A DNA stretch of 64,000 nt from Opitutaceae bacterium EW11 (lineage in GTDB: Bacteria > Verrucomicrobiota > Verrucomicrobiia > Opitutales > Opitutaceae), in the NCBI GenBank assembly GCA_003054665.1, contig QAYY01000011.1, positions 656,654-720,653 of the forward strand. The letters run 5' to 3'. Below the pieces are notes generated by a model. The model did no database searches, was not told the DNA's origin, and saw only the letters and a list, made by a program, of their open reading frames with translations. Shown piece by piece: positions 26,205-35,079 of the stretch. A program made the translations under genes and the position numbers. The stretch's first letter is position 1; every line of letters begins with the position of its first letter.

Positions 26205-26544
26205 GGTTTTGGACTTGAGTTGCACGACTGTAGGGGATCTTTGCAGGTCCCGTGCCGCCCGCTACTTCTGCTTGTAATCGCAGCTCTTGCCGGCGCCACC
26301 GTTCCAATCCGGCGGAGTGCCGGACCAGTCATGGTGGGAGTCCGCAACCGACGGACTACCACTAACGCAAGCGACAGGTATCCCGCATGCTCTGCACCTG
26401 AGCAAGAGTTTTCTTCGGGGAGTTGCAGGACGGGAACGCCGGTGCGGTTGGCGGCCGGAGCGGGCTCCGAACGAGTGCCTGCATGCGCTCTTCGCCGGCC
26501 GGTAGAAAGCGACCGGCAGCTGCTCCGTATTTTGGGCGCCCCGG
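26205..26544. other. Intergenic region dciA-rpsO
   Basis: 340 bases with no supported gene. A short piece near 26262-26330 looks superficially like the anticodon and T arms of a tRNA but has no matching acceptor stem. No terminator was seen after dciA. Confidence 0.45.
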
Positions 26545-26931
26545 TCAGCCTGCCCGCAGATGCAGCTCCCGAATGTGTCCGCAGCCCTGGAGCTTCCGGA
26601 GCTTCTCGACGATCGCCGCTCGGTGGATGAAGAGTTCGTTGCGCACCACGGCATGCGACGTGAGAACGAGCAGGCGGCCGCGCGGATCGATCTGGAGGGG
26701 GTGCGAGTAGGCGGCGTTGGCGCCGCCGACGACCTCTGCCCAGTGCTCGCGCACGGTGTGTTCCGGCGCCTCGCGGCCAATCTGATACTTGTTGAGCAAC
26801 GTCTCCATCAGCGTGCTCAGCGGCTGAGTGGGTCGCCTCCTCGCCGGGCTATCGTCTCTTGGAACCTGCAGAAAATCGGAAATCAGGTCTTCTGCGGCCT
26901 TCGGGAGTCTGGGGGCGTCGTCGTCCGCCAT
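26545..26931 (-). CDS. DUF721/DciA-family protein (probable replicative helicase operator)
   Basis: A 128-residue protein of the DUF721 family, whose members include DciA, the ancestral loader/operator of the DnaB helicase. The typical core is seen at about 35-125: LSTLMETLLNKYQIG, REHWAEVVGGANAAYSHPLQI, GRLLVLTSHAVVRNELFIHR and AIVEKLRKLQGCGHIRELHL, i.e. the KH-like fold with the conserved 'W..vvG' and 'L.v.v.s....qeL' patterns. The ATG at 26931 starts two bases after the stop of the upstream glycosyltransferase gene, so both are in one operon. No dnaC or dnaI homologue is in the window. Confidence 0.82.
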   Translation of the reverse strand: MADDDAPRLPKAAEDLISDFLQVPRDDSPARRRPTQPLSTLMETLLNKYQIGREAPEHTVREHWAEVVGGANAAYSHPLQIDPRGRLLVLTSHAVVRNELFIHRAAIVEKLRKLQGCGHIRELHLRAG

Positions 26932-26933
26932 GG

Positions 26934-27965
26934 CTAGGTCAACACCGGCGCGGGACCGCGCGGCGTCAGCATGGTGCGTATCTCCTGCCAAACGCGGTCA
27001 GGGGTGAGCGAGCGGAGACAGGGGCTGGCTGCAGTGCACGCCTCCTGATCGGGGCTGCAGAGGCATCCCGATGCCCGGAGCCAGCGAGCGTGGGGCGCGA
27101 TCGGGGCCCACTGTTGAATCCGGCTCGGTCCGAAAAGGCTCAATGTGGGAATGCCGAGGCCGGCGGCGAAATGCATGGGACCGGTATCGCCTGAGACGAG
27201 CAGCTGTGCTCGCGCGAGGACGGCTAGATAGAGCCCCAGATCAGCGATAGGCGGCAGCAGGGGCGCGTCGGGCCGCAGTCGCGAGAGTTCTGCGAGGTGC
27301 TCCCGTTCGCGGGCGTGCGGTCCGGCCGCCAGCACGATCCTAAACCCGTCCTGTTGGGCCGAGCGCACGAGCTCCGCCCAGTGCTCAAGGGGCCACTCCT
27401 TGAGAGGCTTGCTCGTGGAAACGTGGGCGACGATCGCGGAATCGGGGAGAATCCGAGCGGCTTCGGCCGCAAAACACGGATCGGGGTGAAGCTCGAGATC
27501 GAGGCTCGAGTCCTGGTTCACGCCCAGCGAGCGAAGCAGATGGATATGCCGACGGCTTTCGTGCCACTCCAGAGGCGCCTCCGGAATGGCGTCGTGATAC
27601 AGCCAGCGGCGTCCAAAAAAACCGCCCGGGGCCCGGAGGCCGAGCCGATGTCGCGCTCCAACGCCGAGGCTCAGGAGCGAGCCTCGGTCGTTTCCGACAA
27701 AATCGACCGAGAGATCAAACCGTTCCCGGCGGAGCGCCCGAATGACGGGCAGCGAATCGCGCAGACGGGCCTTGCCGCGAGTTCGAGGGAACGCCCAGGC
27801 ACGGTCGATCCAGGGCAGAGTTTTCACCAACGGCAGGGCGTCTTCCGCCACGAGCACATGGATTTCGGCGTCCGGCTTATGTTGCCGGAGCGCACGTAGT
27901 GCCGGGATGGCGACGACGACGTCACCCAGGAACTTGAAAACGATGCACAGGATTTTCGGCCGCAT
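26934..27965 (-). CDS. Glycosyltransferase family 9 (heptosyltransferase-like)
   Basis: A 343-residue GT-B glycosyltransferase related to WaaC/WaaF/WaaQ heptosyltransferases, which add heptose to lipopolysaccharide inner core from ADP-heptose. Family traits: the N-terminal MRPKILCIVFKFLGDVVVAIPALRALR, VDFVGNDRGSLLSLGVGA, AHVSTSKPLKEWPLEHWAELV, the nucleotide-binding LLVSGDTGPMHFAAGLGIPTL and LFGPSRIQQWAP. The C terminus has four Cys (CLCSPDQEACTAASPC), also common in the family. The ATG at 27965 begins the first beta strand; upstream readings are not similar to anything. It precedes dciA and follows the MsbA-type exporter, suggesting an envelope cluster. Confidence 0.88.
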   Translation of the reverse strand: MRPKILCIVFKFLGDVVVAIPALRALRQHKPDAEIHVLVAEDALPLVKTLPWIDRAWAFPRTRGKARLRDSLPVIRALRRERFDLSVDFVGNDRGSLLSLGVGARHRLGLRAPGGFFGRRWLYHDAIPEAPLEWHESRRHIHLLRSLGVNQDSSLDLELHPDPCFAAEAARILPDSAIVAHVSTSKPLKEWPLEHWAELVRSAQQDGFRIVLAAGPHAREREHLAELSRLRPDAPLLPPIADLGLYLAVLARAQLLVSGDTGPMHFAAGLGIPTLSLFGPSRIQQWAPIAPHARWLRASGCLCSPDQEACTAASPCLRSLTPDRVWQEIRTMLTPRGPAPVLT

Positions 27966-28032
27966 GCCTGCGATCATTCGACCGTGGAACGCAGGCGGAA
28001 TCGAGGGTTTTTTGCCGGGCCGCGCGGCGCGT

Positions 28033-28062
28033 CCCGGAGAAGTTGGAAGTTGGGATTTGGGA
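28033..28062 (+). repeat. Dispersed repeat CGGAGAAGTTGGAAGTTGGG type, copy 1
   Basis: Shares the 14-mer CGGAGAAGTTGGAA with 28232-28245 (inverted) and 51372-51385. A related, less exact version (TTTGAATTTGGAAGTTGG) is at about 9266-9283. Confidence 0.7.
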
Positions 28063-28217
28063 GTTCGGAAATGCCTGGTCGTCTCGCGAACAAAGAAGGC
28101 ATCGAAGCAGACGGAAATAGCGGGCGAACACTTCACGGACTTTGCCGCGAGATGCAGGAGAGGTCCGCTCTCAAACCGCCCACGCACACTACAACGCCGC
28201 AAGTCCCAAGCCCCGGA

Positions 28218-28250
28218 TATAAACTTCGAAATTCCAACTTCTCCGCGGGC
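28218..28250 (-). repeat. Dispersed repeat CGGAGAAGTTGGAA type, copy 2 (inverted)
   Basis: On the minus strand it reads CGGAGAAGTTGGAATTTCGA, then AGTTTATATCCGGGG. It is near the stop codon of the ABC exporter gene. Confidence 0.7.
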
Positions 28251-28270
28251 CGGGCCGGCCCGTTCTCTGC

Positions 28271-30013
28271 TCAAACCGCCAGCGCTTGGCCGTCGTAGAG
28301 CGTCTTGTACCGCGGACTGCTCGAATAGAGTTCGGCGTGCGGTCCGCTGGCGACGATCTCGCCCTTTTCGAAAACGAGGATGAGCGAGGCGTCCCGGATG
28401 GTGCTGAAACGGTGCGCGATGATCAGAACGGTTTTGCCGACGACCAGGGTCTTCAACGCGCGCTGGATGAAGGCTTCGCTCTCCGAATCGAGCGCGGAGG
28501 TCGCTTCGTCGAGGATCAGAATGGGCGCGTTGCGCAGGAAAGCGCGCGCGAGGGCGATGCGCTGTTTCTGTCCGCCGGAGAGACGCGCGCCGCGTTCGCC
28601 TACGACGGTTTCATAGCCCTGCGGGAATGCCGTGATGAAATCGTGCGCGAAGGCGGCCCGGGCTGCCGCCTGGACCTCGTCGACGCTCGCCTCGGGCCGT
28701 GCGATGAGGAGGTTGTTGAAAATCGTGTCGTTGAAGAGCACCGGGTCCTGCGAAACGATCGCGATGTTGCGGCGAAGGTCCGCCAGCTTCAGGGAGCGGA
28801 GATCGTGGCCGTCCACCGTCGCGCGACCTTCCACCGGATCGAAAAAGCGCGGCACCAGGTTCGCGAACGTGGACTTGCCCGCGCCCGAAGGACCGACGAG
28901 GGCGCAAATCGTGCCGGCGGGAATTGCGATGGAAACGTTGCGCAGCACCGGCTCAGCGGGATCGTAGGCGAACGAGAGGTTCTCGAACGCGATATCGCCC
29001 TTGGCCCGCGGCAGCGGCTTTGCATGGGCGGCGTCGGTGATCGTGACCGGCGCATTCAGCACCTCCTCGAGTCGATCGAGCGCTCCCAGACCTCGCTTCA
29101 TTTCGTTGTTCAGGCTTCCGAGCTTCTTGACGGGCTCGTAGCAGGCGTAGAGGGCCACGATCAAGGCCATGAACGTCTCCATCTCCAGCCGCACCTTGTA
29201 CGCGTAGACGAGCGTGAGGGAGACGCCGACGGTGGAGATGATTTCGATGAGAGGCGTGAGCATCTTCTCGTACTTAACGAACTTCATCTGCACGCGTACG
29301 AGCGTATTGGATACCAGCTCGAAGCGGCGGATCTCCCGCTGCTCGAGGTTGTACGCCCGGACCTCGCGGGTGGCCGAAAGGTTTTCGCTCATGCGGTCGG
29401 TGACCGCGCCCATCTCCGCCTGGATCAATCCGGCGCGGCGAATGAGTTTTTTGCCGATGTACCGGATCGGGAGAACGGTCAGTGGCACCACGGCGAGCGT
29501 GATCAGAACCATGGTGACGCCTCGCTCGTGGTATGCTTGGTACGCGACGTAGCCGATCGCTCCGAGCAGCGTCGCAGGGCTTTTCACGATCTCGTTCGCG
29601 ACCGTCGTGAGTGTGAACTGGAGCTGGTTCGTGTCGGCGAGTCCTCGCGATAGGAGGTCGCCGGTGGTGTTTTTCTGGAAAAACGAAAGCGGCAGGACCT
29701 GCAGTTTTGCGAAATAGTCGTACCGGATGGATTCAAGCACGCGGGTGCCGAGGTACTGAATGAGGTACGAATTGAGGTAACCCGCCAGACCGCGGACGAC
29801 GAACACCGCCGGGAGCCAGAGGGCCAGAAGGAAAAGCTGCCACGTGTTCAGGTCCATCCGGTTCGCGCCGAAGATCTCCGGGAAGACTTTCTTCGCCATC
29901 AGCGGCACGCCGGCGCCGTAAGCGACGCCGTAGATGATCCCGCAGAAGATTGCCGCAGCCAGTGTGCCCCGATGAGGACGGAGGTAGTGGAAGTAGGGGC
30001 GGAAGCGGCGCAT
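28271..30013 (-). CDS. MsbA-type ABC exporter (ATPase and permease fused)
   Basis: A 580-residue half-transporter with six transmembrane helices in the first ~310 residues and an ABC domain after them: Walker A GPSGAGKS at 374-381, Q-loop IVSQDPVLF, signature LSGGQKQRIALARAF, Walker B ILILDEATSALDSES and switch IIAHRFSTI. Closest in type to MsbA, which flips lipid A-core across the inner membrane; a general lipid or drug exporter cannot be excluded. The ATG at 30013 is preferred over a TTG at 30028 that overlaps the oppC stop. It follows oppC on the same strand with essentially no gap, and precedes the family 9 glycosyltransferase, fitting an LPS role. Confidence 0.85.
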   Translation of the reverse strand: MRRFRPYFHYLRPHRGTLAAAIFCGIIYGVAYGAGVPLMAKKVFPEIFGANRMDLNTWQLFLLALWLPAVFVVRGLAGYLNSYLIQYLGTRVLESIRYDYFAKLQVLPLSFFQKNTTGDLLSRGLADTNQLQFTLTTVANEIVKSPATLLGAIGYVAYQAYHERGVTMVLITLAVVPLTVLPIRYIGKKLIRRAGLIQAEMGAVTDRMSENLSATREVRAYNLEQREIRRFELVSNTLVRVQMKFVKYEKMLTPLIEIISTVGVSLTLVYAYKVRLEMETFMALIVALYACYEPVKKLGSLNNEMKRGLGALDRLEEVLNAPVTITDAAHAKPLPRAKGDIAFENLSFAYDPAEPVLRNVSIAIPAGTICALVGPSGAGKSTFANLVPRFFDPVEGRATVDGHDLRSLKLADLRRNIAIVSQDPVLFNDTIFNNLLIARPEASVDEVQAAARAAFAHDFITAFPQGYETVVGERGARLSGGQKQRIALARAFLRNAPILILDEATSALDSESEAFIQRALKTLVVGKTVLIIAHRFSTIRDASLILVFEKGEIVASGPHAELYSSSPRYKTLYDGQALAV

Positions 30014-30024
30014 GCGATCGCCAG

Positions 30025-31098
30025 TCAATCAGCCGAAGAGCGGACGTCCAGCGCATCGCGCAGACCGTCTCCGAGGAAATTCAGGGAGAAGAGCGTCCAC
30101 GAGAACACCACGCCGGGGTAGATGAGGAGCCACGGAAAATCTTCCATCTTCTCCGCGCCTTCCTTGATCAGCACGCCCCAGGAACTCATCGGCGGCTGCA
30201 CGCCGAGACCGAGGAAGCTGAGAAACGCCTCGAGCAGCATGACGGCCGGAATGGTCAGCGTGCTATAGACGATCACGGGCCCCAGCACGTTGGGCAGAAT
30301 GTGCCGGAAAATGATGCGGCGGCTGCCGAAACCGAGCGAGCGGGCGGCCTCGACGTACTCCATGCGTTTCGTGGCCATGACCTGGCTGCGCACGATGCGC
30401 GCCATCGTCAGCCATTCGACTGCGCCGATCGCGACAAACAGCAGGTAGATGTCGCGCCCGAAAAACACCATCAGCAGGATGACGAAAATCGTAAAGGGCA
30501 GGGAGTAGATGATGTCGACGATGCGCATCATCACCGTATCGAGCATTCCGCCGAAGTACCCAGCGACGGCGCCGTAAACGACGCCGATCGTCAACGCGAC
30601 GAACGTGGCGGCGAGGCCGACCCCGAGCGATACCCGGCCGCCGGAGAGGATGCGGACGAAAAGGTCCCGGCCCAAGGTATCCGTACCCAGGATATGACGA
30701 TGGGGCGCCAGCTTGTAGATGCGGGTCCCAAGGGTGACGCTTTCGCCCTTTTGGAGCCGCGCGAAGGCCGCTTCGGCGTCGCCCGTCCGGTCGAATTCTC
30801 GGTCGACCCGGAGGCGCGCCACGTACGACCACGAGAACGGCGCGCTCAGGTCCTCGGGGCGGTAGATGTTGACCAGCTCCGCCATCGGAGGTGAGGCGCG
30901 GAGATCGAGTTGTTGCTCTTCGTAATGGAAGGGCGTGACGAGAGGGCCGAGGAAACACGCCACCGCGATCACGATCAGCGATGCGGCGCCAAAGACCGCG
31001 AGCCGGTTCTTGCGGAGGCGAAGCCAGGCGTCGTGCCAGAGCGAGCTGCCTTTTTCCGCCGCGGCGGACGGCTCCGATGTGGGGAGGGCGACGGGCAT
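30025..31098 (-). CDS. oppC: Oligopeptide ABC transporter permease OppC
   Basis: Inner-membrane permease of a peptide importer, 357 residues. A cytoplasmic N terminus leads into the first helix (about 34-55, LAVFGAASLIVIAVACFLG); a long periplasmic loop (56-150) is typical of OppC, ending in HRHILGTDTLGRDLFVRIL; five further helices follow. The EAA loop that docks on the ATPase is EYVEAARSLGFGSRRIIFRHILPN. Start ATG at 31098. It is one base downstream of oppB. The ATPases OppD and OppF that should bind the EAA loop are not encoded next to it. Confidence 0.93.
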   Translation of the reverse strand: MPVALPTSEPSAAAEKGSSLWHDAWLRLRKNRLAVFGAASLIVIAVACFLGPLVTPFHYEEQQLDLRASPPMAELVNIYRPEDLSAPFSWSYVARLRVDREFDRTGDAEAAFARLQKGESVTLGTRIYKLAPHRHILGTDTLGRDLFVRILSGGRVSLGVGLAATFVALTIGVVYGAVAGYFGGMLDTVMMRIVDIIYSLPFTIFVILLMVFFGRDIYLLFVAIGAVEWLTMARIVRSQVMATKRMEYVEAARSLGFGSRRIIFRHILPNVLGPVIVYSTLTIPAVMLLEAFLSFLGLGVQPPMSSWGVLIKEGAEKMEDFPWLLIYPGVVFSWTLFSLNFLGDGLRDALDVRSSAD

Positions 31099-31099
31099 C

Positions 31100-32020
31100 T
31101 CAGGACTCCAATCGCACTTTGGGGTTCATCCATGCCTGCACGACATCGACGAGCAGGTTGAGGCCCATGATGAGGGCGGCGTACAGAATGACCGTTCCGA
31201 GCAGCAGCGTGTAGTCGCGGTTGAACGCGCTGTCCACGAACGCCCGGCCGAGTCCCGGAATCTGGAAAATCGTCTCGATGACGAACGAGCCCGTCAGAAT
31301 GCCCGCGATGGCCGGCCCCAGGTAAGACACGACCGGCAGGAGTCCGCCGCGAAGGGCGTGCTTGAAGATCACCCGCGCCTCCGATGCCCCCTTGGCTCGA
31401 GCGGTTCGGACGAAATCCTGATGAAGCACCTCGAGCATGCCGCCGCGTGTGAGACGGGCGATCGGGGCGGCGTAGGCGATGCCGAGCACAAGGCAGGGCA
31501 GGACGCGGTCCGACGCGGTGTACCAGCCGGAAGGGCTGAACCACTGGAAGGTGAGAGCGAACACCAGGACGAAGAGCGGCCCGACCACGAACGTCGGGAC
31601 AGAAATGCCGATCATGCCGAACGCCGACGCGACGTAGTCGGCCCAGGTGTTTCGCCGAATGGCGCCGACGATGCCAAGCGGAATGCCTGCGCCCAGGGCG
31701 ACGGCCAGCGACAGGAGGCCGAGTTCGAGAGACACCGGCAGTTTGTCGGCAAGGATCTCGTTGACGGTGCGGTTCGGGTATTTGAACGAAGGCCCGAGTT
31801 CTCCGCGCACCAGGTTTTTCAAGTAGTCTCCGTATTGTTCATACAGCGGCTTGTTGAGTCCGTAGTACGCCTCGAGGCTGGCTTTGATCTCCGGCGACGT
31901 CGCTTTCTCCGAATCGAACGGTCCGCCCGGGACCTTTTTCATCATGAAGAACGTGGCCGTGATGATGACAAAAAGGGCGAGCAGCGATTGCAGCAGACGC
32001 GACGCGAAGAACCGAAGCAT
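31100..32020 (-). CDS. oppB: Oligopeptide ABC transporter permease OppB
   Basis: The partner permease, 306 residues, with the family start MLRFFASRLLQSLLALFVIITATFFMMKKVPGGPF (first part MLRFFASRLLQSLLALFVII is the first helix), the loop YGLNKPLYEQYGDYLKNLV, and the EAA loop QDFVRTARAKGASEARVIFKHALR. Six transmembrane helices are visible. The ATG at 32020 was chosen because all OppB/DppB proteins begin with this helix; the frame remains open upstream. Together with OppC it forms the membrane channel for the substrate delivered by OppA, encoded 124 bases upstream. Confidence 0.93.
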   Translation of the reverse strand: MLRFFASRLLQSLLALFVIITATFFMMKKVPGGPFDSEKATSPEIKASLEAYYGLNKPLYEQYGDYLKNLVRGELGPSFKYPNRTVNEILADKLPVSLELGLLSLAVALGAGIPLGIVGAIRRNTWADYVASAFGMIGISVPTFVVGPLFVLVFALTFQWFSPSGWYTASDRVLPCLVLGIAYAAPIARLTRGGMLEVLHQDFVRTARAKGASEARVIFKHALRGGLLPVVSYLGPAIAGILTGSFVIETIFQIPGLGRAFVDSAFNRDYTLLLGTVILYAALIMGLNLLVDVVQAWMNPKVRLES

Positions 32021-32144
32021 GAGAGGCGGCGATCTTCGGCGCAGCCGGCTCCGGGAGAAAGACAAAAGTCGGCGGAGTCTTCGGGAGAGTCCGGGTCCGG
32101 CCCTCACGATGCGCCCCGCCGACTGCGTCCGCCCCGCCTCTTCG

Positions 32145-33818
32145 CTACTTTTCCAGGTACACCGCCTTGTAGGGATGGTGATCGAGGAGATTGGGGTGCC
32201 AGTTTTTGACGGACGGTCGGATCAGAAAGACGTGCGTGTAGTGGTAGATCGGAATGATCGGGACTTCCTCGAGCAGCAGACTCTCCGCCTTCTTGAACAG
32301 GTCGTTCCGGGAGGCGGGGTCCGTCACGCGCTCCGACTCGAATACGGCCTGATCGTAGCTCCGATTGGACCATCCGGTGTAGTTGTTGCCGTTGTTCGTT
32401 CCGAAGATGGCGAGAAACGACAGAGGATCGACGTAGTCGCCGATCCAGACGGACCGCATGATCTGGAAGTCTCCGGTGCGACGCGACGCCACCATCACCT
32501 TGTACTCCTGGTTCAACAGGCGGACCTCGAGGCCGAGTTCCCGGCGCCACATTTCCTGCACGGCCTCCGCGACGGCGCGATGCGACTCGGAGGGATTCAG
32601 GAGCAGCTCAATGGGCGGAGCGCCTCTGCCGTTCGGGTATCCCGCGGCGACCAGCAGCGCTCGCGCGGCGTTGGGATCGTAGGAAAGCAGAGCGGGCGCG
32701 GTGTAGCCGGCCGTTTGAGGCGGAGTGAATTCGTTGGCCGGAAGCTGGCCGCCCCGCAGGACGTTTTCCACGATCTTCTGCCGGTCGACCGAGAGTGCCA
32801 GCGCCCGGCGCACACGGCGATCGTTGAGGAACGGTCGATTGACGTTGATGCGATAGAATTCCGTGCCGAGGTACGGGTCGATCCGGAGCATCTGGGGATC
32901 GTTGCGGCGGTAAGCGTCGATCTTTGAGGGCGCGAGCGACTCGGTGAGGTGGAGCTGCCCGGCGCGGAATGCGCGCTCTTCCACATCGCGACTCTCGATC
33001 GGGTAGAAATCGATTTCTTTCAACCGTACCGCTCCGGCGTCCCAGTAGGTGGGCGACTTCGAGACGACGATGCGCTGGCCGATCTGCCAGGTTTTCAGGA
33101 CGAACGGCCCGTTGCCGACGAAGCGCCCCGGCCGCGTCCACGCGTTGCCGCGTCTGTCCGTCGGACCGTATTTCTCCACCGTCGGCAGGTGCACCGGCAT
33201 GAACGCGGTGTGCGTGAGCATCGAGAGAAACTGAGGGGTGGGGTGCTCGAGCGTCAGCTTGAGCGTGCGGGTATTGACCGCCTCGATACCAACCTTGCCG
33301 AAGTCGGCCAGTTTCCCCCGGTTGAACGCCTCGGCGTTCTGCAGCACGTAGAGCATCCACGCGTAATCGGCGGCGAGCGAAGGCGTCAGCATGCGCCGAA
33401 ACGACGCGGCAAAATCCTGCGCCGTGACGGGGTCGCCGTTGGACCAGCGGGCGTTTCCTCGGAGGTGGAACGTGTACGTCAGGCCGTCGGACGAGGCGTC
33501 CCAGCTTTCGGCGACTCCGGGCACGGGGTGGAGGTCGACGGGATCTTCGGTGACTAGCCCCTCGAGCAGCGCGATCAACACGTTGTATTCGCTCGAACTG
33601 GTGGCGAGGTGCGGGTCGAGGTCCGGAATCTCCGGCCCGATGCCACGGTGGAGAATCTGCTCACGGTCTCCGAGTGCGACGTTGTTCTCCCGCTGCCAGC
33701 ATCCGGTGATCGCAACCAGGATGGGAAGCAATAGACAAAGGAGTCGCACACCCGCGAACTCCGGATTCCGACGCTCGAGAACGCCGCGCGACTGCGGAAG
33801 AGACACGAAGGGACGCAT
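32145..33818 (-). CDS. oppA: Oligopeptide ABC transporter substrate-binding lipoprotein OppA
   Basis: A 557-residue family 5 solute-binding protein. After a basic N terminus comes a hydrophobic segment and a lipobox ending at ITGC (Cys about 39), so it is probably anchored as a lipoprotein. Family motifs: GIGPEIPDLDPHLATSSSEYN, LVTEDP...PGVAESW, TFHLRGNARWSNGDPVTAQD, GNGPFVLKTW, NVNRPFLNDRRVRRALALSV and IIPIYHYTHVFLI. The ATG at 33818 is preferred to a GTG at 33839. It is first in the oppABC set and probably binds peptides, perhaps cell-wall peptides; dipeptide or nickel specificity cannot be excluded by eye. Confidence 0.92.
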   Translation of the reverse strand: MRPFVSLPQSRGVLERRNPEFAGVRLLCLLLPILVAITGCWQRENNVALGDREQILHRGIGPEIPDLDPHLATSSSEYNVLIALLEGLVTEDPVDLHPVPGVAESWDASSDGLTYTFHLRGNARWSNGDPVTAQDFAASFRRMLTPSLAADYAWMLYVLQNAEAFNRGKLADFGKVGIEAVNTRTLKLTLEHPTPQFLSMLTHTAFMPVHLPTVEKYGPTDRRGNAWTRPGRFVGNGPFVLKTWQIGQRIVVSKSPTYWDAGAVRLKEIDFYPIESRDVEERAFRAGQLHLTESLAPSKIDAYRRNDPQMLRIDPYLGTEFYRINVNRPFLNDRRVRRALALSVDRQKIVENVLRGGQLPANEFTPPQTAGYTAPALLSYDPNAARALLVAAGYPNGRGAPPIELLLNPSESHRAVAEAVQEMWRRELGLEVRLLNQEYKVMVASRRTGDFQIMRSVWIGDYVDPLSFLAIFGTNNGNNYTGWSNRSYDQAVFESERVTDPASRNDLFKKAESLLLEEVPIIPIYHYTHVFLIRPSVKNWHPNLLDHHPYKAVYLEK

Positions 33819-33850
33819 GGAGCCTGGAGTCCTGAGCACGATCTTCCCGG

Positions 33851-34333
33851 CTACCGTTTTTCGATCAGACAGACGGCGTGCGCCGCGATCGCGAGTCCGC
33901 GACCGATATCGTCAGCTCCCTCGTTTGTCGTGGCTTTCACACCCACGGCACCGACGGGAAGTCCGGTGGAGTTCGCCAGCGCGGCTTTCATTTCGGCGAG
34001 GCGGGGAAAGATCTTCGGTTTTTCCGCAATCAACGAGGCATCGATGTTGACCGGCTTGTATCCACGCTCTTCCAGAGCCGCCACGACGCGCCGCAGAAGA
34101 ATCTGGGAGTCGATATTCTTGTAGGCGGGATCGGTGTTGGGGAAGAAGTGGCCGATGTCCGGCAGACCGGCGGCACCGAGGAGCGCATCGCAGATCGCGT
34201 GGGTCAGGCAGTCGGCGTCCGAATGTCCGTCGAGACCGTAATCGACCTCGAAACGAACGCCTCCCAGCACCATCGGCCGCCCTGGGACGATGCGGTGGAT
34301 GTCGTAACCGTGACCGATTCGAAGCGTGGACAT
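33851..34333 (-). CDS. ispF: 2-C-methyl-D-erythritol 2,4-cyclodiphosphate synthase
   Basis: IspF closes the cyclodiphosphate ring in the MEP isoprenoid pathway. The 160-residue protein shows the metal ligands in GHGYDIHR (Asp and His at about 8-10) and LDGHSDADCLTHAICDAL, then FPNTDPAYKNIDS and VKATTNEGADDIGRG near the C terminus; length is exactly that of the family. The ATG at 34333 gives MSTLRIGHGYDIHR; an earlier GTG at 34357 overlaps the ispD stop (GTGA) and may instead be used, which would add eight residues and couple translation to ispD. Confidence 0.96.
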   Translation of the reverse strand: MSTLRIGHGYDIHRIVPGRPMVLGGVRFEVDYGLDGHSDADCLTHAICDALLGAAGLPDIGHFFPNTDPAYKNIDSQILLRRVVAALEERGYKPVNIDASLIAEKPKIFPRLAEMKAALANSTGLPVGAVGVKATTNEGADDIGRGLAIAAHAVCLIEKR

Positions 34334-34353
34334 CGCGGGCGAGTTACTCGACG

Positions 34354-35028
34354 TCACTCCGCGGACTCGAGGAGGTGTTTGAAGTAATCCAGGTCGGCCG
34401 GCGTCGTGAGCTTCGGGTTTGGTTGGAAGTTCTCCAACAGCGCGACGGGGTGCTTGATCGTCTCCACGGCCGCAGCGTCGTCAGTGATGCGGAGATCGCG
34501 GGCGACGACGTTGGCGTAGGCTTTGACGATCAACTCGCGGGAGAAAACCTGCGGCGTCTCCATCGCCCAGAGGCGGGAACGATCGAGCGACTTCAAGTGG
34601 CCGTCGTCGGAGTGGAGTTTGATCGTATCCGTAACGCGGTGCGCGAGCACGACGGCATTTTCTCTCCGAACGATTTTCAGCAACGCCACCAGTTGCTCGG
34701 CGCGAATGAAGGGGCGCGCGCAGTCGTGAATGAAGACGTATTCGATATCCGGAGGGAGCGCCTCGAGGGCGTTGGCCACGGAATGCTGGCGTTCCTTTCC
34801 GCCGCGGACGAAGACCGAGGGTGTCGGGGCGAACGCCGAGAGCTCGGCCAACTGGCGTTGGTCCCGGCAGACGACGGCATAAAAATCGGCGACGCCGCTC
34901 TCGATGAACGCAGCGGCGGAATGGGCGAATATCGGTTTTTCTCCCAGGGGGGCTAATATCTTGTCATCAACGACCCCCTGCATGCGCTGGCCGCTGCCGG
35001 CGGCCAGGAGGATGGCGGCATTTCTCAT
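34354..35028 (-). CDS. ispD: 2-C-methyl-D-erythritol 4-phosphate cytidylyltransferase
   Basis: IspD transfers CMP from CTP to methylerythritol phosphate, the third MEP-pathway step. The 224 residues start with the nucleotide-binding LLAAGSGQRMQG (7-18; the usual Lys follows in DDKILAPLG), then GGKERQHSVANAL, HDCARPFI and RLWAMETPQVF, all conserved. The C-terminal ITDDAAAVE contains the MEP-binding Thr/Asp. ispD and ispF are adjacent, as in many bacteria, while ispE is on the opposite strand about 1 kb away, so three of the MEP genes cluster here. Confidence 0.96.
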   Translation of the reverse strand: MRNAAILLAAGSGQRMQGVVDDKILAPLGEKPIFAHSAAAFIESGVADFYAVVCRDQRQLAELSAFAPTPSVFVRGGKERQHSVANALEALPPDIEYVFIHDCARPFIRAEQLVALLKIVRRENAVVLAHRVTDTIKLHSDDGHLKSLDRSRLWAMETPQVFSRELIVKAYANVVARDLRITDDAAAVETIKHPVALLENFQPNPKLTTPADLDYFKHLLESAE

Positions 35029-35079
35029 GGGATTGGTTTTCTGGAGACGCGGACAAAGAACGAAAGTGCAGAACCGGTC

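Larger units (their letters stand above)
27966..28270. other. Intergenic region msbA-like to glycosyltransferase, with inverted GAAGTTGGAA repeats
   Basis: 305 bases with no gene. The 14-mer CGGAGAAGTTGGAA at 28035-28048 returns inverted at 28232-28245, so the region is bracketed by complementary arms. No promoter recognised. Confidence 0.55.

Noticed and set aside
26262-26330. tRNA-like stretch (CTGCTTGTAATCGCAG and GTTCCAATCC followed by CCA).
   Set aside because: The anticodon loop would have eight bases, the T stem has a mismatch, and no 5' strand pairs with the would-be acceptor stem; no D arm.
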